Origin: an uncultured Bacteroidota bacterium
Lineage (GTDB): Bacteria > Bacteroidota > Bacteroidia > Flavobacteriales > Flavobacteriaceae
Assembly (NCBI GenBank): GCA_902557655.1
Contig: CACEAZ010000003.1
Span: forward strand, 1 to 64,000
Direction of reading: 5' to 3'
Length of the DNA: 64,000 bases
The translations under genes and the position numbers were made by a program. How positions within the stretch are numbered: the stretch's first letter is position 1; the number at the start of each line of letters is the position of its first letter. Below, piece after piece: positions 45,180 to 54,697 of the stretch. The notes beneath the pieces are model-generated. The model did no database searches and was not told the DNA's origin. It saw only the letters and a program-made list of their open reading frames with translations.

Positions 45180-46832
45180 TTAATTAAGTAACTGTTTTGC
45201 ATGAATAAACGCTGATTCTGAAGCATTATTACCCTCTAACATTTTTGCTATCTCGACAATTCTATCATTTTCGTTTAATCTCAACATCATTGTTTTGGTA
45301 ATTCCCTCCTCGTCAGATTTATAGATTTTAAAATGAGATTCACCCATGGCAGCAATCTGAGGTAAATGAGTGATAGAAAAGGTTTGAAGTTTAGAGCCAA
45401 GATTCTTCATAATTATTCCCATTTTTTTAGAAATCTCTCCCGAAACACCTGTGTCAATTTCATCAAAAATAATTGACGGCAACTGATTATAATTTGCCAT
45501 TATGGACTTAATAGCTAGCATTATTCTTGACATTTCTCCTCCGGATGCAGCTTCTTTTATTTTTTTAAAGTCATACCCTTTGTTAGCTTTAAATAAAAAC
45601 TGAATTTCATCCATTCCCTTTTTATAAAAATTGTCGCAAGGAATTAAATCTATTTTAAATTTAGAGTTTTTCATTCCTAAATCTGTTAAAACGTTTTCAA
45701 TACGACTAATAAAGTCCGGAATAACCAAAAGTCTATTCTTATGTATTTTTTGGGCAACTACTTTTAATCTATCTTTTAATAACAAACATTCCTTTTCAAG
45801 AAAAGATATTTTATGATCTATATTTTCAGTCGATTCAACCTTTAAGGCTAATTTATCTCTGAATTCAACTAGATCTTCTATAGTAGATATTGAATGTTTT
45901 CTAAATAAGTTATTTATTGAATCAATTTTATCAATTACAGTATTTAATTTTTCTGGATTTTGTTCTAGGGAATTTAAAATAGAATCGATCTCAAAAGCTA
46001 TATCATCTGTTTCAATTTTTAAGGAGATAATTCTGTCTAAAATAGATTTATATTTTTCAGAGTTCTCAGAAATTTTTGTAATAGAATTTTTAAGTTTTAA
46101 CAGATTAGATAAAATACCTAATTCCTCGTTATTAATTAATTGACTGCTAAAGTTTAGTTCACTTGAAATCTCTTCAAAATTTGAAAGGGAACTCTGTATA
46201 TTTTCTAAATCTTCTAAATTCTCATTTAACACATTGGAACTGTCAATTTCATCAAGAATAAATCGATTGTAATCAATTGACTGAATTAAGTTTTTTCTTT
46301 CATCAACAAAGGAGTCTAAATCAATTTTTTTTGTTTTGTAAGATTGAAGTAAATTTTCATATTCTAAAACATTACTGTTGTTATTAGAAATAATATCTAA
46401 AATATTAAATTGAAAATCGTCATCTAATATTTCTAAATTTTGATATTGAGAATGAATATCGATAATCTTTGAGCCTATTGCGGATAATTGACCCAAATTA
46501 ACAGGGCTATCATTAATAAATGCTCTAGATTTTCCTGAAGATGATATTTCTCTTCTCAAGATAGTTTCAGTATCGTAATCTAACTCTTGCTGATCAAATA
46601 TGGATTTTAAGTTATAAGAACCAATATCAAAAACTCCCTCAATAATACACTTCTGTGACTTATCTCTATTAACAGACAAGTCCGCTCTTTTACCTAAAAT
46701 TAGTGAAATACCCCCGACTAATATCGATTTTCCAGCACCTGTCTCACCAGTAATGACTGTAAAACCGTTATTAAAAGAAACAGAAAGCTCATCAATTAAC
46801 AAGTAGTTCTTAATGGATAAAGATTTTAACAT
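45180..46832 (-). CDS. recN: DNA repair protein RecN
   Basis: RecN is an SMC-like ATPase in double-strand break repair. The 550-residue protein has LKSLSIKNYLLIDEL and Walker A TGETGAGKSIL (about 28-37) at the N-terminus. A long coiled-coil middle (about 155-370) follows, then the C-terminal ATPase half with signature EAASGGEMSRIMLAIK and Walker B IIFDEIDTGVSG. It is followed by fabI and preceded by the DUF4835 gene with a 43-bp gap, all on the minus strand. Confidence 0.97.
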   Translation of the reverse strand: MLKSLSIKNYLLIDELSVSFNNGFTVITGETGAGKSILVGGISLILGKRADLSVNRDKSQKCIIEGVFDIGSYNLKSIFDQQELDYDTETILRREISSSGKSRAFINDSPVNLGQLSAIGSKIIDIHSQYQNLEILDDDFQFNILDIISNNNSNVLEYENLLQSYKTKKIDLDSFVDERKNLIQSIDYNRFILDEIDSSNVLNENLEDLENIQSSLSNFEEISSELNFSSQLINNEELGILSNLLKLKNSITKISENSEKYKSILDRIISLKIETDDIAFEIDSILNSLEQNPEKLNTVIDKIDSINNLFRKHSISTIEDLVEFRDKLALKVESTENIDHKISFLEKECLLLKDRLKVVAQKIHKNRLLVIPDFISRIENVLTDLGMKNSKFKIDLIPCDNFYKKGMDEIQFLFKANKGYDFKKIKEAASGGEMSRIMLAIKSIMANYNQLPSIIFDEIDTGVSGEISKKMGIIMKNLGSKLQTFSITHLPQIAAMGESHFKIYKSDEEGITKTMMLRLNENDRIVEIAKMLEGNNASESAFIHAKQLLN

Positions 46833-46875
46833 TGAAGAAATTTAATGATTACTAAAATTAATAATTGTATTTTAA

Positions 46876-47766
46876 TTAGAAACTAATATTTCTCCATTTA
46901 TCAGAATGATTTGAAGCAATTTTACTTAAAGTGGAAATAAGGTTTGTAACTGGAACCTTTGGTCCTGCACTAAAAATATCTAATATTTCATCAGCTTTTG
47001 TATCAAAAAAAACTCTCATGATATATGAATTTGGCCTTCTTCTATCCATTTGGCCTAATAATATGATGGATTCAACTATTGATTCTTTAGCGGCTTTCGG
47101 TTGGGTTGCCATTATATCTAAACCCTTTATATGAAAATCATACATGGTTTTTCTATATTCTTTGTAAGTAGTTGATAAAATATTATCTATTAAATAATAA
47201 CGAGATTGTAATCCATCGCTCGGTCCCCAACCCCGAAAACCTTTTTGTTGAGAAAAATCTAATATTTTTTGAGCTTTATTAAAATATTGAGTTCCAGAAT
47301 TTAGTTCAAAAGTATCTGAATCTATTCCAAGAATCATGTTGATGTGAAAAGCAATTACTGAAACTAAATTGTTTTCAAATTGGTTCTCGTTAAAAGAAAG
47401 ATTTTGGTACTCTTGATATCTAAAGGAAAAATTTCTATCGTTAAAATTATAGACCAACGAATTATACGATGAATTGTATATAGGTCTGGAGGACTGAATT
47501 TGAATTGTGCCTTGGAAAATATCATTTTCATAGGAATTTATATTAATGAACATTGAACAGTCAATTTTTTCATTAGGTCTAACTGATTTCCCTGTCCAAC
47601 TGTTGTTATTTACAAACTCTGACAATTGTGTTTCTAAAGTTTTAAAAACTTGAAGGTTTTCATCACCTGTTTGTCTGGCATCAACAATAATATCACAATT
47701 TAATTCTTGAGAATATAAATGTGAGAAACTCAATACAAATAATAAATAAAAAAATTGTCTCAACAT
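46876..47766 (-). CDS. DUF4835 family exported protein
   Basis: The 296-residue protein has a Sec signal (about 1-19, cut before or after the LYSQE site) and a mature part that matches, by my recognition, the Bacteroidota family DUF4835: QELNCDIIVDARQTGDENLQVF, VIAFHINMILGID and GWGPSDG. Some annotations link this family to type IX secretion (PorD), which I cannot verify here. It starts 2 bp after coaBC ends, so they are co-transcribed. Confidence 0.82.
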   Translation of the reverse strand: MLRQFFYLLFVLSFSHLYSQELNCDIIVDARQTGDENLQVFKTLETQLSEFVNNNSWTGKSVRPNEKIDCSMFININSYENDIFQGTIQIQSSRPIYNSSYNSLVYNFNDRNFSFRYQEYQNLSFNENQFENNLVSVIAFHINMILGIDSDTFELNSGTQYFNKAQKILDFSQQKGFRGWGPSDGLQSRYYLIDNILSTTYKEYRKTMYDFHIKGLDIMATQPKAAKESIVESIILLGQMDRRRPNSYIMRVFFDTKADEILDIFSAGPKVPVTNLISTLSKIASNHSDKWRNISF

Positions 47767-47768
47767 AT

Positions 47769-48962
47769 TTAGATTATATGATTAAAAATATCCTTTGCAA
47801 CAGCCGATTTTTTCTTTAAATCATAGTTGAAAACTTCATTTTTTGAATTAATGATACTCACCTTGTTTGTTTCATATCCAAAACCAGCCCCCTCATCATT
47901 AAGTGAATTTAAAATAATTAAATCTAAGTTTTTGTTTAAAAGCTTTTTTTTGGCATTTTCAAACTCATTTTCATTTTCTAACGCAAAACCAACTAAAAAC
48001 TGCTCTGATTTAATTTTTCCCAACTCATAAAGGATATCCTGTGTCTTTTTTAACTTTATATTTAATTCTTTATTGTCCTTTTTTAATTTTTTTTCTGAAA
48101 AATTTAGAGGTTTATAATCACTAACTGCAGCTGACATAATTACAATGTCAGAATCATCAAAAAAGCTCAATGTTTTTTGTAACATTTCATCACTTGATTT
48201 GATTTTAACTAATTTTATTTTATTTGAAGGTAAATCTATGTTACTAGGACCGCTAATTAATGTTACATCTGCTCCTAAATTAATTGCCTCTTTTGCAAGA
48301 GAATATCCCATTTTCCCAGTAGAGTGATTTGAAATAAATCTAACGGGATCTATTTCTTCAATTGTTGGGCCTGCGGTAATTAAAACCTTTTTGTTCTTTA
48401 AAGGCAAATCTAATGAGAAATGATCAATTAAAAAATCAATAATTTCATTTGGTTCAGGAAGTCTACCTTCTCCAACCAAACCACTTGCTAATTCACCAAC
48501 TTTAGGGGGGATTAAAACATTACTGTATGATTGTAATTGTGAGATAGATTTCTTTGTAGATTTATGCTTATACATATCTAAATCCATTGCTGGGGCAAAA
48601 AATACTTTAGATTTACACGACAAGTAAACTGCAATCAAAAGATTGTCACAATTACCATTAGCCATTTTGAATAAAGTATTTGCTGTAGCTGGGCACACTA
48701 TCATAAAATCACACCAAAGACCAAGGTCAACATGATTATTCCAGACACCGTCTTCATCATCAGATTTAAAAGTTGAATAAACTGGATTGTTTGAAACTGT
48801 GGACAAAGAAAAAGGGGTAACAAAGTCTTTTGCACTTTCGGTCATCACAACCTTAACATTAGCACCCTCCTTAATAAAGGCTCTTACTATATTAGGACTC
48901 TTATAAGCAGCAATACCACCCGAAATACCTAGTAGGACATTTTTACCGCTTAAAACTGACAT
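47769..48962 (-). CDS. coaBC: Bifunctional phosphopantothenoylcysteine decarboxylase / phosphopantothenate-cysteine ligase
   Basis: CoaBC makes 4'-phosphopantetheine from 4'-phosphopantothenate, two steps of coenzyme A synthesis. The 397-residue protein has the N-terminal flavin-dependent decarboxylase CoaC (about 1-185; GISGGIAAYKS, catalytic His in WNNHVDLGLW, substrate motif PAMDLDMYKH). The C-terminal ligase CoaB (about 190-397) shows ITAGPTIEEIDPVRFISNH and the PLNFSEKKLKK loop. CoaE of the same pathway is elsewhere in this window. Confidence 0.96.
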   Translation of the reverse strand: MSVLSGKNVLLGISGGIAAYKSPNIVRAFIKEGANVKVVMTESAKDFVTPFSLSTVSNNPVYSTFKSDDEDGVWNNHVDLGLWCDFMIVCPATANTLFKMANGNCDNLLIAVYLSCKSKVFFAPAMDLDMYKHKSTKKSISQLQSYSNVLIPPKVGELASGLVGEGRLPEPNEIIDFLIDHFSLDLPLKNKKVLITAGPTIEEIDPVRFISNHSTGKMGYSLAKEAINLGADVTLISGPSNIDLPSNKIKLVKIKSSDEMLQKTLSFFDDSDIVIMSAAVSDYKPLNFSEKKLKKDNKELNIKLKKTQDILYELGKIKSEQFLVGFALENENEFENAKKKLLNKNLDLIILNSLNDEGAGFGYETNKVSIINSKNEVFNYDLKKKSAVAKDIFNHII

Positions 48963-48967
48963 TATAT

Positions 48968-49297
48968 TTATTCTTCGATTTCCTCTTTACTATCTCTGTG
49001 ATAAACTTTATCGTCTAACCATTCTTGAATAGCAACAGCATGAGGTTTAGGAAGTTTTTCATAAAACTTAGAAACTTCAATCTGTTCTTTATTTTCAAAA
49101 ATCTCCTCAAGACTGTCGTTGTAAGTTGCAAATTCCTCTAATTTTTCAATAAGTTCCTTTTTTACATCACCTTTAATCTGCTCAGCCCTTTTTGAAATAA
49201 TTGAAATTGCTTCGTATATATTGTCAGTTTGACTTTCAATTTCATTACGATTATAAGTTTTTGTGGTTTGAGCTGCTTTTGAATTTTTAATATCCAT
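48968..49297 (-). CDS. rpoZ: DNA-directed RNA polymerase omega subunit, Bacteroidota type
   Basis: The 109-residue protein matches the omega subunits of Bacteroidota: the core NIYEAISIISKRAEQI near residues 27-42 corresponds to the conserved omega helix, followed by a charged tail. It sits between bamD and coaBC as in many Bacteroidota, which supports the assignment. Omega helps fold and stabilise the beta' subunit. Start ATG at 49297; it begins 11 bp after the bamD stop. Confidence 0.9.
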   Translation of the reverse strand: MDIKNSKAAQTTKTYNRNEIESQTDNIYEAISIISKRAEQIKGDVKKELIEKLEEFATYNDSLEEIFENKEQIEVSKFYEKLPKPHAVAIQEWLDDKVYHRDSKEEIEE

Positions 49298-49308
49298 TAT
49301 TTTTTAAA

Positions 49309-50094
49309 TTAAATATTATTAAGTTTTACCAGTTCCTCCATTTTGATTTCCATTTCCTTCATAAATTTGGATTCTTGATAGTTATTTTTAAAAGAATTGT
49401 AATAACTAATAACGTTATTGATTCTTTCACTTTGTTTCCACACTACGCTATTAATAGCTAATTTATAGGCAGAATCAAATCTGTAATATAATGCTTTCTC
49501 CCTTAGTTCAGAACCAGGAAAATCAACTAGAAAATTATCAAATGATTTGATAGATGCTTCATAGTCTGTTAGTACATTGTATTGAAGCGCAATACTGTAC
49601 TCTTTAAATTCTAATCTATAGTCCAATTCAAAAATTAATTCATTAGCATCGTTAATTAATTTTGAATCAGGATATGTGTTTATGAATTCTTGCAATTTAT
49701 CAATTGCAATTTTAATGTTTTCCGGATCTTTTGAAAATACGGGAGCCATTAAGTAGTAACTTTTGGCTCCAAGAAATGCCATTTCCTCAACTTTTTCACT
49801 ATCAGGATAAGAGTTGACAAATCTTTCCATCTGATAAGAGGAACTATTATAATCTTTAGTGTTGTAAAAACACATTGCTTGCATGTAAGAAAGCTTCTGG
49901 GCTTGCGGCTTGCCTCTGTACTGAGGTAATATTTGGGCGAATAATCTGGAGGCTTTAGTAAACTTTTCGTTATCAAACAACTCGGTCCCTAAATTAAACT
50001 TTACTGAAATTTCATCAGTATTTAAGGCTTTTTGATATTCACTACAGGAAAGAGCGAACATAATTATCGATAAAGTGTATATAACTCTTCTCAT
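49309..50094 (-). CDS. bamD: Outer membrane protein assembly factor BamD
   Basis: BamD is the essential lipoprotein of the BAM complex that inserts beta-barrel proteins. The 261-residue protein has a lipoprotein signal (ALSC, Cys about 17). TPR repeats follow (for example NLGTELFDNEKFTKASRLFAQ, then PQAQKLSYMQAMCFYNTKDY and SSYQMERFVNSYPDSEKVEE). It heads the bamD-rpoZ-coaBC-DUF4835-recN-fabI run. A weak -7 box (minus strand TAATTTTG, 50115 to 50108) lies 13 bp upstream. Confidence 0.93.
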   Translation of the reverse strand: MRRVIYTLSIIMFALSCSEYQKALNTDEISVKFNLGTELFDNEKFTKASRLFAQILPQYRGKPQAQKLSYMQAMCFYNTKDYNSSSYQMERFVNSYPDSEKVEEMAFLGAKSYYLMAPVFSKDPENIKIAIDKLQEFINTYPDSKLINDANELIFELDYRLEFKEYSIALQYNVLTDYEASIKSFDNFLVDFPGSELREKALYYRFDSAYKLAINSVVWKQSERINNVISYYNSFKNNYQESKFMKEMEIKMEELVKLNNI

Positions 50095-50143
50095 ATTTTA
50101 GGGTGTTCAAAATTATGAATTAATTATGGATAAAAAAACATAG

Positions 50144-50665
50144 TTAACCAATCTTATTTAATCCTTTCAAATATTTTTTTAATTCTTTGCCAAAAATATC
50201 AACAAAATTAGGATTAATATCTATTATGAAGTCGTTTAAATTTTGATCGTAATTTGATAAACCAATTTTGAAAAATGCCCTAGAACAAGCGGTAGCATAA
50301 TTAAGTTCTAAATTATCGTTTTTATAATAACTAATTAATGCATCAAAATCCGAGTCAATAAACTCTTGCAAATCTAGATTTTTTATTACCCCGTTCCATC
50401 CAAAATCTTTGGCTTCGAAATAAGAGTCCCAATGATTTTGTTTTGTGTCAGTATCCGTTAGGAAAGTAATAAACTTAATCTTGTTTTCATTTATACCGTA
50501 GCTCTTAAGAATATTTATCAATTTATCATATTGCTTAAACTCGCCAATATTTACAATAACCCCAACAGATTCAATTTTTTTATTTTCAACAGATTGAACT
50601 CTCGATTCAATTGCTCTTTTTATGAATTTTCTGTTGGATCTGTTCTTAAGGAATTTTATAAACAT
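50144..50665 (-). CDS. DUF6913-like conserved hypothetical protein
   Basis: The 173-residue cytoplasmic protein has a basic N-terminus (FLKNRSNRKFIKRAIESRV) and a Rossmann-like alternation (SVGVIVNIGEF, ILKSYGI, KFITFLTD). No catalytic motif is recognised. I associate it with the flavobacterial family DUF6913, which often lies next to dapA and bamD; the family name is from memory. Here it directly precedes bamD (49-bp gap) and diverges from the split 5'-nucleotidase genes. Confidence 0.75.
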   Translation of the reverse strand: MFIKFLKNRSNRKFIKRAIESRVQSVENKKIESVGVIVNIGEFKQYDKLINILKSYGINENKIKFITFLTDTDTKQNHWDSYFEAKDFGWNGVIKNLDLQEFIDSDFDALISYYKNDNLELNYATACSRAFFKIGLSNYDQNLNDFIIDINPNFVDIFGKELKKYLKGLNKIG

Positions 50666-50716
50666 ATTTTAGTTTAATTAAAACAAAAATAACTAATTTA
50701 ACTATGTTTTTTTAAT

Positions 50717-51469
50717 ATGAGAATATTTTCATTTTACTTATTATTTATTTCTCTACTTTTTCAGGGTTGCTTTGAAACAAATAACAATTCCTTTGATGGT
50801 AAAAATATTTCTATTAACTCTGAAATTAAAGTTGATTCAAGTATTATAAATTTTTACTTACCCTACAAATCTAAACTTCAAGATGGATTAATGAATAGAC
50901 CCATCTCCTACTCATTAAAAACGTATAAGAAAAATGATGGAATTTTAAATAGTTCATTAGGAAATATGTTTGCTGATGCAACATATGATTTAATAAATCC
51001 AATTTTTAAAGATAAAACTGGAAATTCCATAGATGTTGTTTTATTAAATAATGGAGGAATAAGATCGATTATTTCTCAGGGGCCAGTAAGTGAAAAAACT
51101 GCCTTTGAATTAATGCCTTTTGAAAATAGTATTGTAATTGTAAAATTAGATGGAAATTCAATTAAAAAAATGGTTGATTATTTAGTAAAAGTTAGACTTC
51201 CTCATCCGATTAAGGGACTTGAGATTATTTTAAACAAAGATTATAGTGTTGAATCTGTTTTACTAAATAACAATCCAATAGATGAAAATAAAAACTATTT
51301 TGTAGCTACCACCGATTATCTTCTTGATGGCGGAGATAAAATGTACTTTTTAGCTGAATCAAAAGAAACTACAATAATAGATTACAAAATGAGGGATGTG
51401 TTGATTGATTATTTTATTAAAACAGACACCCTAAAACTTAAAACAGATAACAGGTTTATAATTAATTAA
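50717..51469 (+). CDS. 5'-nucleotidase C-terminal domain lipoprotein
   Basis: The 250-residue lipoprotein (signal ending LFQGC, Cys 18) consists of the substrate-binding domain of UshA-type 5'-nucleotidases, here as a free protein. The marks are LLNNGGIRSIISQGPVSEK (nucleotide-binding Asn and Arg) and ATTDYLLDGGDKMYF (base-stacking region). Its partner phosphatase domain is encoded by the next gene, whose ATG directly follows this stop. Domain order is therefore reversed compared with the fused enzymes. Confidence 0.88.
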   Translation: MRIFSFYLLFISLLFQGCFETNNNSFDGKNISINSEIKVDSSIINFYLPYKSKLQDGLMNRPISYSLKTYKKNDGILNSSLGNMFADATYDLINPIFKDKTGNSIDVVLLNNGGIRSIISQGPVSEKTAFELMPFENSIVIVKLDGNSIKKMVDYLVKVRLPHPIKGLEIILNKDYSVESVLLNNNPIDENKNYFVATTDYLLDGGDKMYFLAESKETTIIDYKMRDVLIDYFIKTDTLKLKTDNRFIIN

Positions 51470-52381
51470 ATGGATAGGAGAAAGTTTTTAAAGAATTCTG
51501 TATTTGGGTCCTTAGCCTTGGGGTCTACAATACATAATTACAGTTGTGAAACTAGTGATTTAAAAAAAATCACCATTCTTCATACAAATGACGTTCATAG
51601 TCATATTGAGCCTTTTTCTTCAGAACATTCTGAATTTCCGAATCAAGGAGGTTTTGAAAGAAGATCAACCATAGTTAATTCGATTAGAAACAACAACCCA
51701 AATACATTGTTGTTTGACGCAGGAGATATCTTTCAGGGCACCCCTTATTTTAATTTTTTTAACGGAGAGTTAGAGTTTAAATTAATGAGTTTACTTAAAT
51801 ATGATGCTGTGACCATTGGAAATCATGATTTTGATAACGGAATCACTGGATTGTATGAACAAATGCCAAAAGCATCTTTTGATTTTTTAATATCAAATTA
51901 TGATTTCTCAAACACTATTTTAGAAGGTAAAACCAAAAATTATAAAATCTATAATAAATCTGGAATTAAAATTGGAGTTTTTGGACTTGGAATTGAACTA
52001 GAAGGTTTGGTAACTAAAGAGCTATACAAGGAGACTAAATATTTAGATCCCATAGAAATATCAAGAGATATTTCTAACAGATTAAAATTTGAAGAAAATT
52101 GTGACTTGATCATCTGCCTGTCACATTTAGGTTATAAATATGACAACCTTCCTGAAAGAGTATGTGATTATAATCTTGCTAAAAAATCAAATCATATTGA
52201 CCTAATAATTGGAGGACATACACATACTTTTATGGATAAACCAATTGTTTTAAAAAATGAAAAAGGGAATGATGTTATTATAAATCAAGTTGGATGTTTC
52301 GGTCTGTATCTAGGACAAATTGACTTTTTCTTTGACCGTAATAATAAAAGGTCATTTAGGTCATCCGTACTTAAAATATAG
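51470..52381 (+). CDS. Metallophosphatase (5'-nucleotidase catalytic domain), Tat-type signal
   Basis: The 303-residue protein carries the di-metal phosphoesterase motifs ILHTNDVHSHIEPF (DxH), FDAGDIFQGTP (GD), IGNHDFDNG (GNHD), CLSHLGYKYD (SH) and IIGGHTHTF (GHTH). The N-terminus MDRRKFLKNSVFGSLALG is a twin-arginine signal, followed by a possible lipobox (NYSC, Cys about 26). It starts at the base after the stop of the C-terminal-domain gene, so the pair is translated together and probably acts as one periplasmic 5'-nucleotidase. Confidence 0.92.
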   Translation: MDRRKFLKNSVFGSLALGSTIHNYSCETSDLKKITILHTNDVHSHIEPFSSEHSEFPNQGGFERRSTIVNSIRNNNPNTLLFDAGDIFQGTPYFNFFNGELEFKLMSLLKYDAVTIGNHDFDNGITGLYEQMPKASFDFLISNYDFSNTILEGKTKNYKIYNKSGIKIGVFGLGIELEGLVTKELYKETKYLDPIEISRDISNRLKFEENCDLIICLSHLGYKYDNLPERVCDYNLAKKSNHIDLIIGGHTHTFMDKPIVLKNEKGNDVIINQVGCFGLYLGQIDFFFDRNNKRSFRSSVLKI

Positions 52382-52383
52382 TA

Positions 52384-52608
52384 CTATTTTCCGTTTTGGA
52401 TAGGGTTTGAATCAGGCATTACCTTATTCAATATAGTGTAAACAGGACAAAATTTTGTAAAAGGACTTATTATCTGTAATACCGCAACTCCAACAGCTAC
52501 CCAAATCCAGTCTAAACCAAACTGATTAGCTAAGGCAATTGAACCTAAATATAACAACCCAACTATCCCATCGTGTACTCTTACTTTTATAATATCTTTT
52601 TGATTCAT
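52384..52608 (-). CDS. DUF2892-family small membrane protein
   Basis: The 74-residue protein has two hydrophobic segments (about 14-29 and 34-50), then the motif SPFTKFCPVYTILNK, which marks the DUF2892/YgaP-type small membrane proteins. These are often fused or adjacent to rhodanese domains; none is seen here. Function unknown. It follows ligA by 23 bp on the same strand and ends 2 bp from the phosphatase stop. Confidence 0.85.
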   Translation of the reverse strand: MNQKDIIKVRVHDGIVGLLYLGSIALANQFGLDWIWVAVGVAVLQIISPFTKFCPVYTILNKVMPDSNPIQNGK

Positions 52609-52631
52609 GATAAGTTTAATTTTAATTGTTT

Positions 52632-54638
52632 CTAAAATAATAAATTTTGACCAGAAACTAAGTTGGTTAGTTCATTTTCAGAGATAATATTTATATTGAG
52701 TTTTTCAGCTTTTAGCTTTTTACTAGGTCCCATATTTGCACCTGCAACTAAATAACTTGTTTTTGATGATAAAGAAGATGATATTTTACCTCCGTTTGTT
52801 TCAATAAATCTTTTCAATTCATCCCTAGAAAAATTTGAAAAAACTCCAGAAATGACAAAAGATTTTCCCGCCAATATTGAAGATACATTTTTATCTGAAT
52901 CATCAATTTCAAACCTAACACCGTTTTTCTTCAACTTATTAATAATTTGAATGTTATCATTATCTAAAGCAAATTCTAGTATACTATTTGCAATCTTTTC
53001 ACCAATTTCATCAACCGATATTAACTCATCGAAACTGGTGTTTAACATATTGTCGATGCTTTCAAAATATTTTGCTAACTTTTTAGCAACGGTTTCTCCA
53101 ACATATCTAATACCTAATCCATATAAAACCCTCTCAAATGGAATTTTTTTTGACTCAATAATTCCCTCTAACAAATTGTTAGCACTTTTATCAGCCATGC
53201 GATCTAAATGAACTACTTGGTCAAATTTCAAATCATAGAGATCTGAATAATTCTTGATTAAATTTGCATTAACTAGCAGAGCTACGGTTTCTTGACCTAA
53301 ACCTTCAATATCCAAAGCTTTCCTAGAGATATAATGCTGTATTCTACCTATAATTTGAGGTTTACACCCGTTATAATTTAGACAGTAGTGATTGGCTTCC
53401 CCTTCCAACCTGTGTAGTTTAGAACCACATTCAGGACAATATTCTGGAAATTCAAATTTCTTGGAATCCACTGCTCTTTTTGACTTATCAACATTTGTAA
53501 TTTTTGGTATAATATCTCCGCCCTTTTCAACATAAACAAAATCTCCAACTCTAATATCCATAGATTCAATAAAATCAGCATTATGAAGTGATGCGCGTTT
53601 TACAATTGTTCCTGCTAAATTTACAGGCTCTAAATTAGCGACAGGTGTTATTGAACCTGTTCTTCCAACCTGAAAAGAAATACTATTTAACCTGGTGCCC
53701 GTATTTTCAGGCTTAAACTTGTAGGCCATTGCCCATCTTGGAAATTTCGAGGTAAAACCAAGAACTTCCCTCTGATAAAAATCATTTACTTTTAAAACAA
53801 CCCCATCTATTTCAAATGGTAATTCAGATCTATTTTTTTCCCAGTTTTCTATAAATCCAAATATTTCTTCAATTGAATCACTATGTATATAGTTTTGAAA
53901 AACATTGAATCCTATATTTTTGGCTTTTTCTAAAAAATCAATTTGATTTTTAAATAAATTAGGATCTTCAACAGAATAAAGCAGACATTCTAACGGTCTT
54001 TTTGAAACCTCCTTACTATCTTGTAATTTTAAACTACCTGAGGCTGTGTTTCTTGGATTTTTGAAAGGTTCCTCACCATTATAAATTCTTACCTTATTTA
54101 GCTCATTAAATCCATCAATAGGCATTACAACCTCACCTCTAGCTTCAAAATTATTTGAGAAATTACCAATTAACTTAAGCGGGACAGTGGGAATGGTTTT
54201 TATATTGGCTGTTACGTCGTCTCCTTTCACTCCATCTCCTCTGGTTACTGCTTTTATCAATTCGCCATTGTTATAGAGTAAATTAATAGAAACACCGTCA
54301 AATTTTAATTCACAGGTATATTGAACAGGCTCTTCTATTATCTTTTTAATTCTTTTCTCCCAATCTTTTAAATCTTCTAATGAGTAAGAGTTATCTAGGG
54401 AGTACATTGGGGTTTCATGAACAGATGTATTAAAAGATTTTGTAACCTCACCACCTACTCTTTGAGTTGGAGAGTTTTTATCAAAAAATTCAGGATTTGA
54501 TTTTTCCAAGTCATTTAACTCCTTGAGCATCATATCAAAATCATAATCAGAAATTAGAGGGTCATCAAGAACATAATATCTATAATTATGATCATGAAGT
54601 TTTTTTCTAAGACTAAAAATTTTTTCTGATATATTCAT
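52632..54638 (-). CDS. ligA: NAD-dependent DNA ligase
   Basis: LigA seals nicks in replication and repair with NAD+. The 668-residue enzyme starts at ATG 54638 (MNISEKIFSLRKKL); a TTG four codons earlier is possible but not favoured. Features in order: Ia domain with HNYRYYVLDDPLISDYDFD, nucleotidyl-transfer motif CELKFDGVSINLLY (Lys nucleophile about residue 112), OB fold, Cys4 zinc finger (CPECGSKLHR, then HYCLNYNGC), helix-hairpin-helix region, and a C-terminal BRCT domain (GKSFVISGVFSNFSRDEL). Confidence 0.98.
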   Translation of the reverse strand: MNISEKIFSLRKKLHDHNYRYYVLDDPLISDYDFDMMLKELNDLEKSNPEFFDKNSPTQRVGGEVTKSFNTSVHETPMYSLDNSYSLEDLKDWEKRIKKIIEEPVQYTCELKFDGVSINLLYNNGELIKAVTRGDGVKGDDVTANIKTIPTVPLKLIGNFSNNFEARGEVVMPIDGFNELNKVRIYNGEEPFKNPRNTASGSLKLQDSKEVSKRPLECLLYSVEDPNLFKNQIDFLEKAKNIGFNVFQNYIHSDSIEEIFGFIENWEKNRSELPFEIDGVVLKVNDFYQREVLGFTSKFPRWAMAYKFKPENTGTRLNSISFQVGRTGSITPVANLEPVNLAGTIVKRASLHNADFIESMDIRVGDFVYVEKGGDIIPKITNVDKSKRAVDSKKFEFPEYCPECGSKLHRLEGEANHYCLNYNGCKPQIIGRIQHYISRKALDIEGLGQETVALLVNANLIKNYSDLYDLKFDQVVHLDRMADKSANNLLEGIIESKKIPFERVLYGLGIRYVGETVAKKLAKYFESIDNMLNTSFDELISVDEIGEKIANSILEFALDNDNIQIINKLKKNGVRFEIDDSDKNVSSILAGKSFVISGVFSNFSRDELKRFIETNGGKISSSLSSKTSYLVAGANMGPSKKLKAEKLNINIISENELTNLVSGQNLLF

Positions 54639-54697
54639 TACATTTATCAAGTTACATTGTAATAAAAAAACTACTCTAAGATAGTAAATTGAAGCTC

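Noticed and set aside
45149-45226. 26-codon N-terminal extension of FabI
   Set aside because: The conserved FabI N-terminus starts at ATG 45148, and the extension overlaps the end of recN with no homology.
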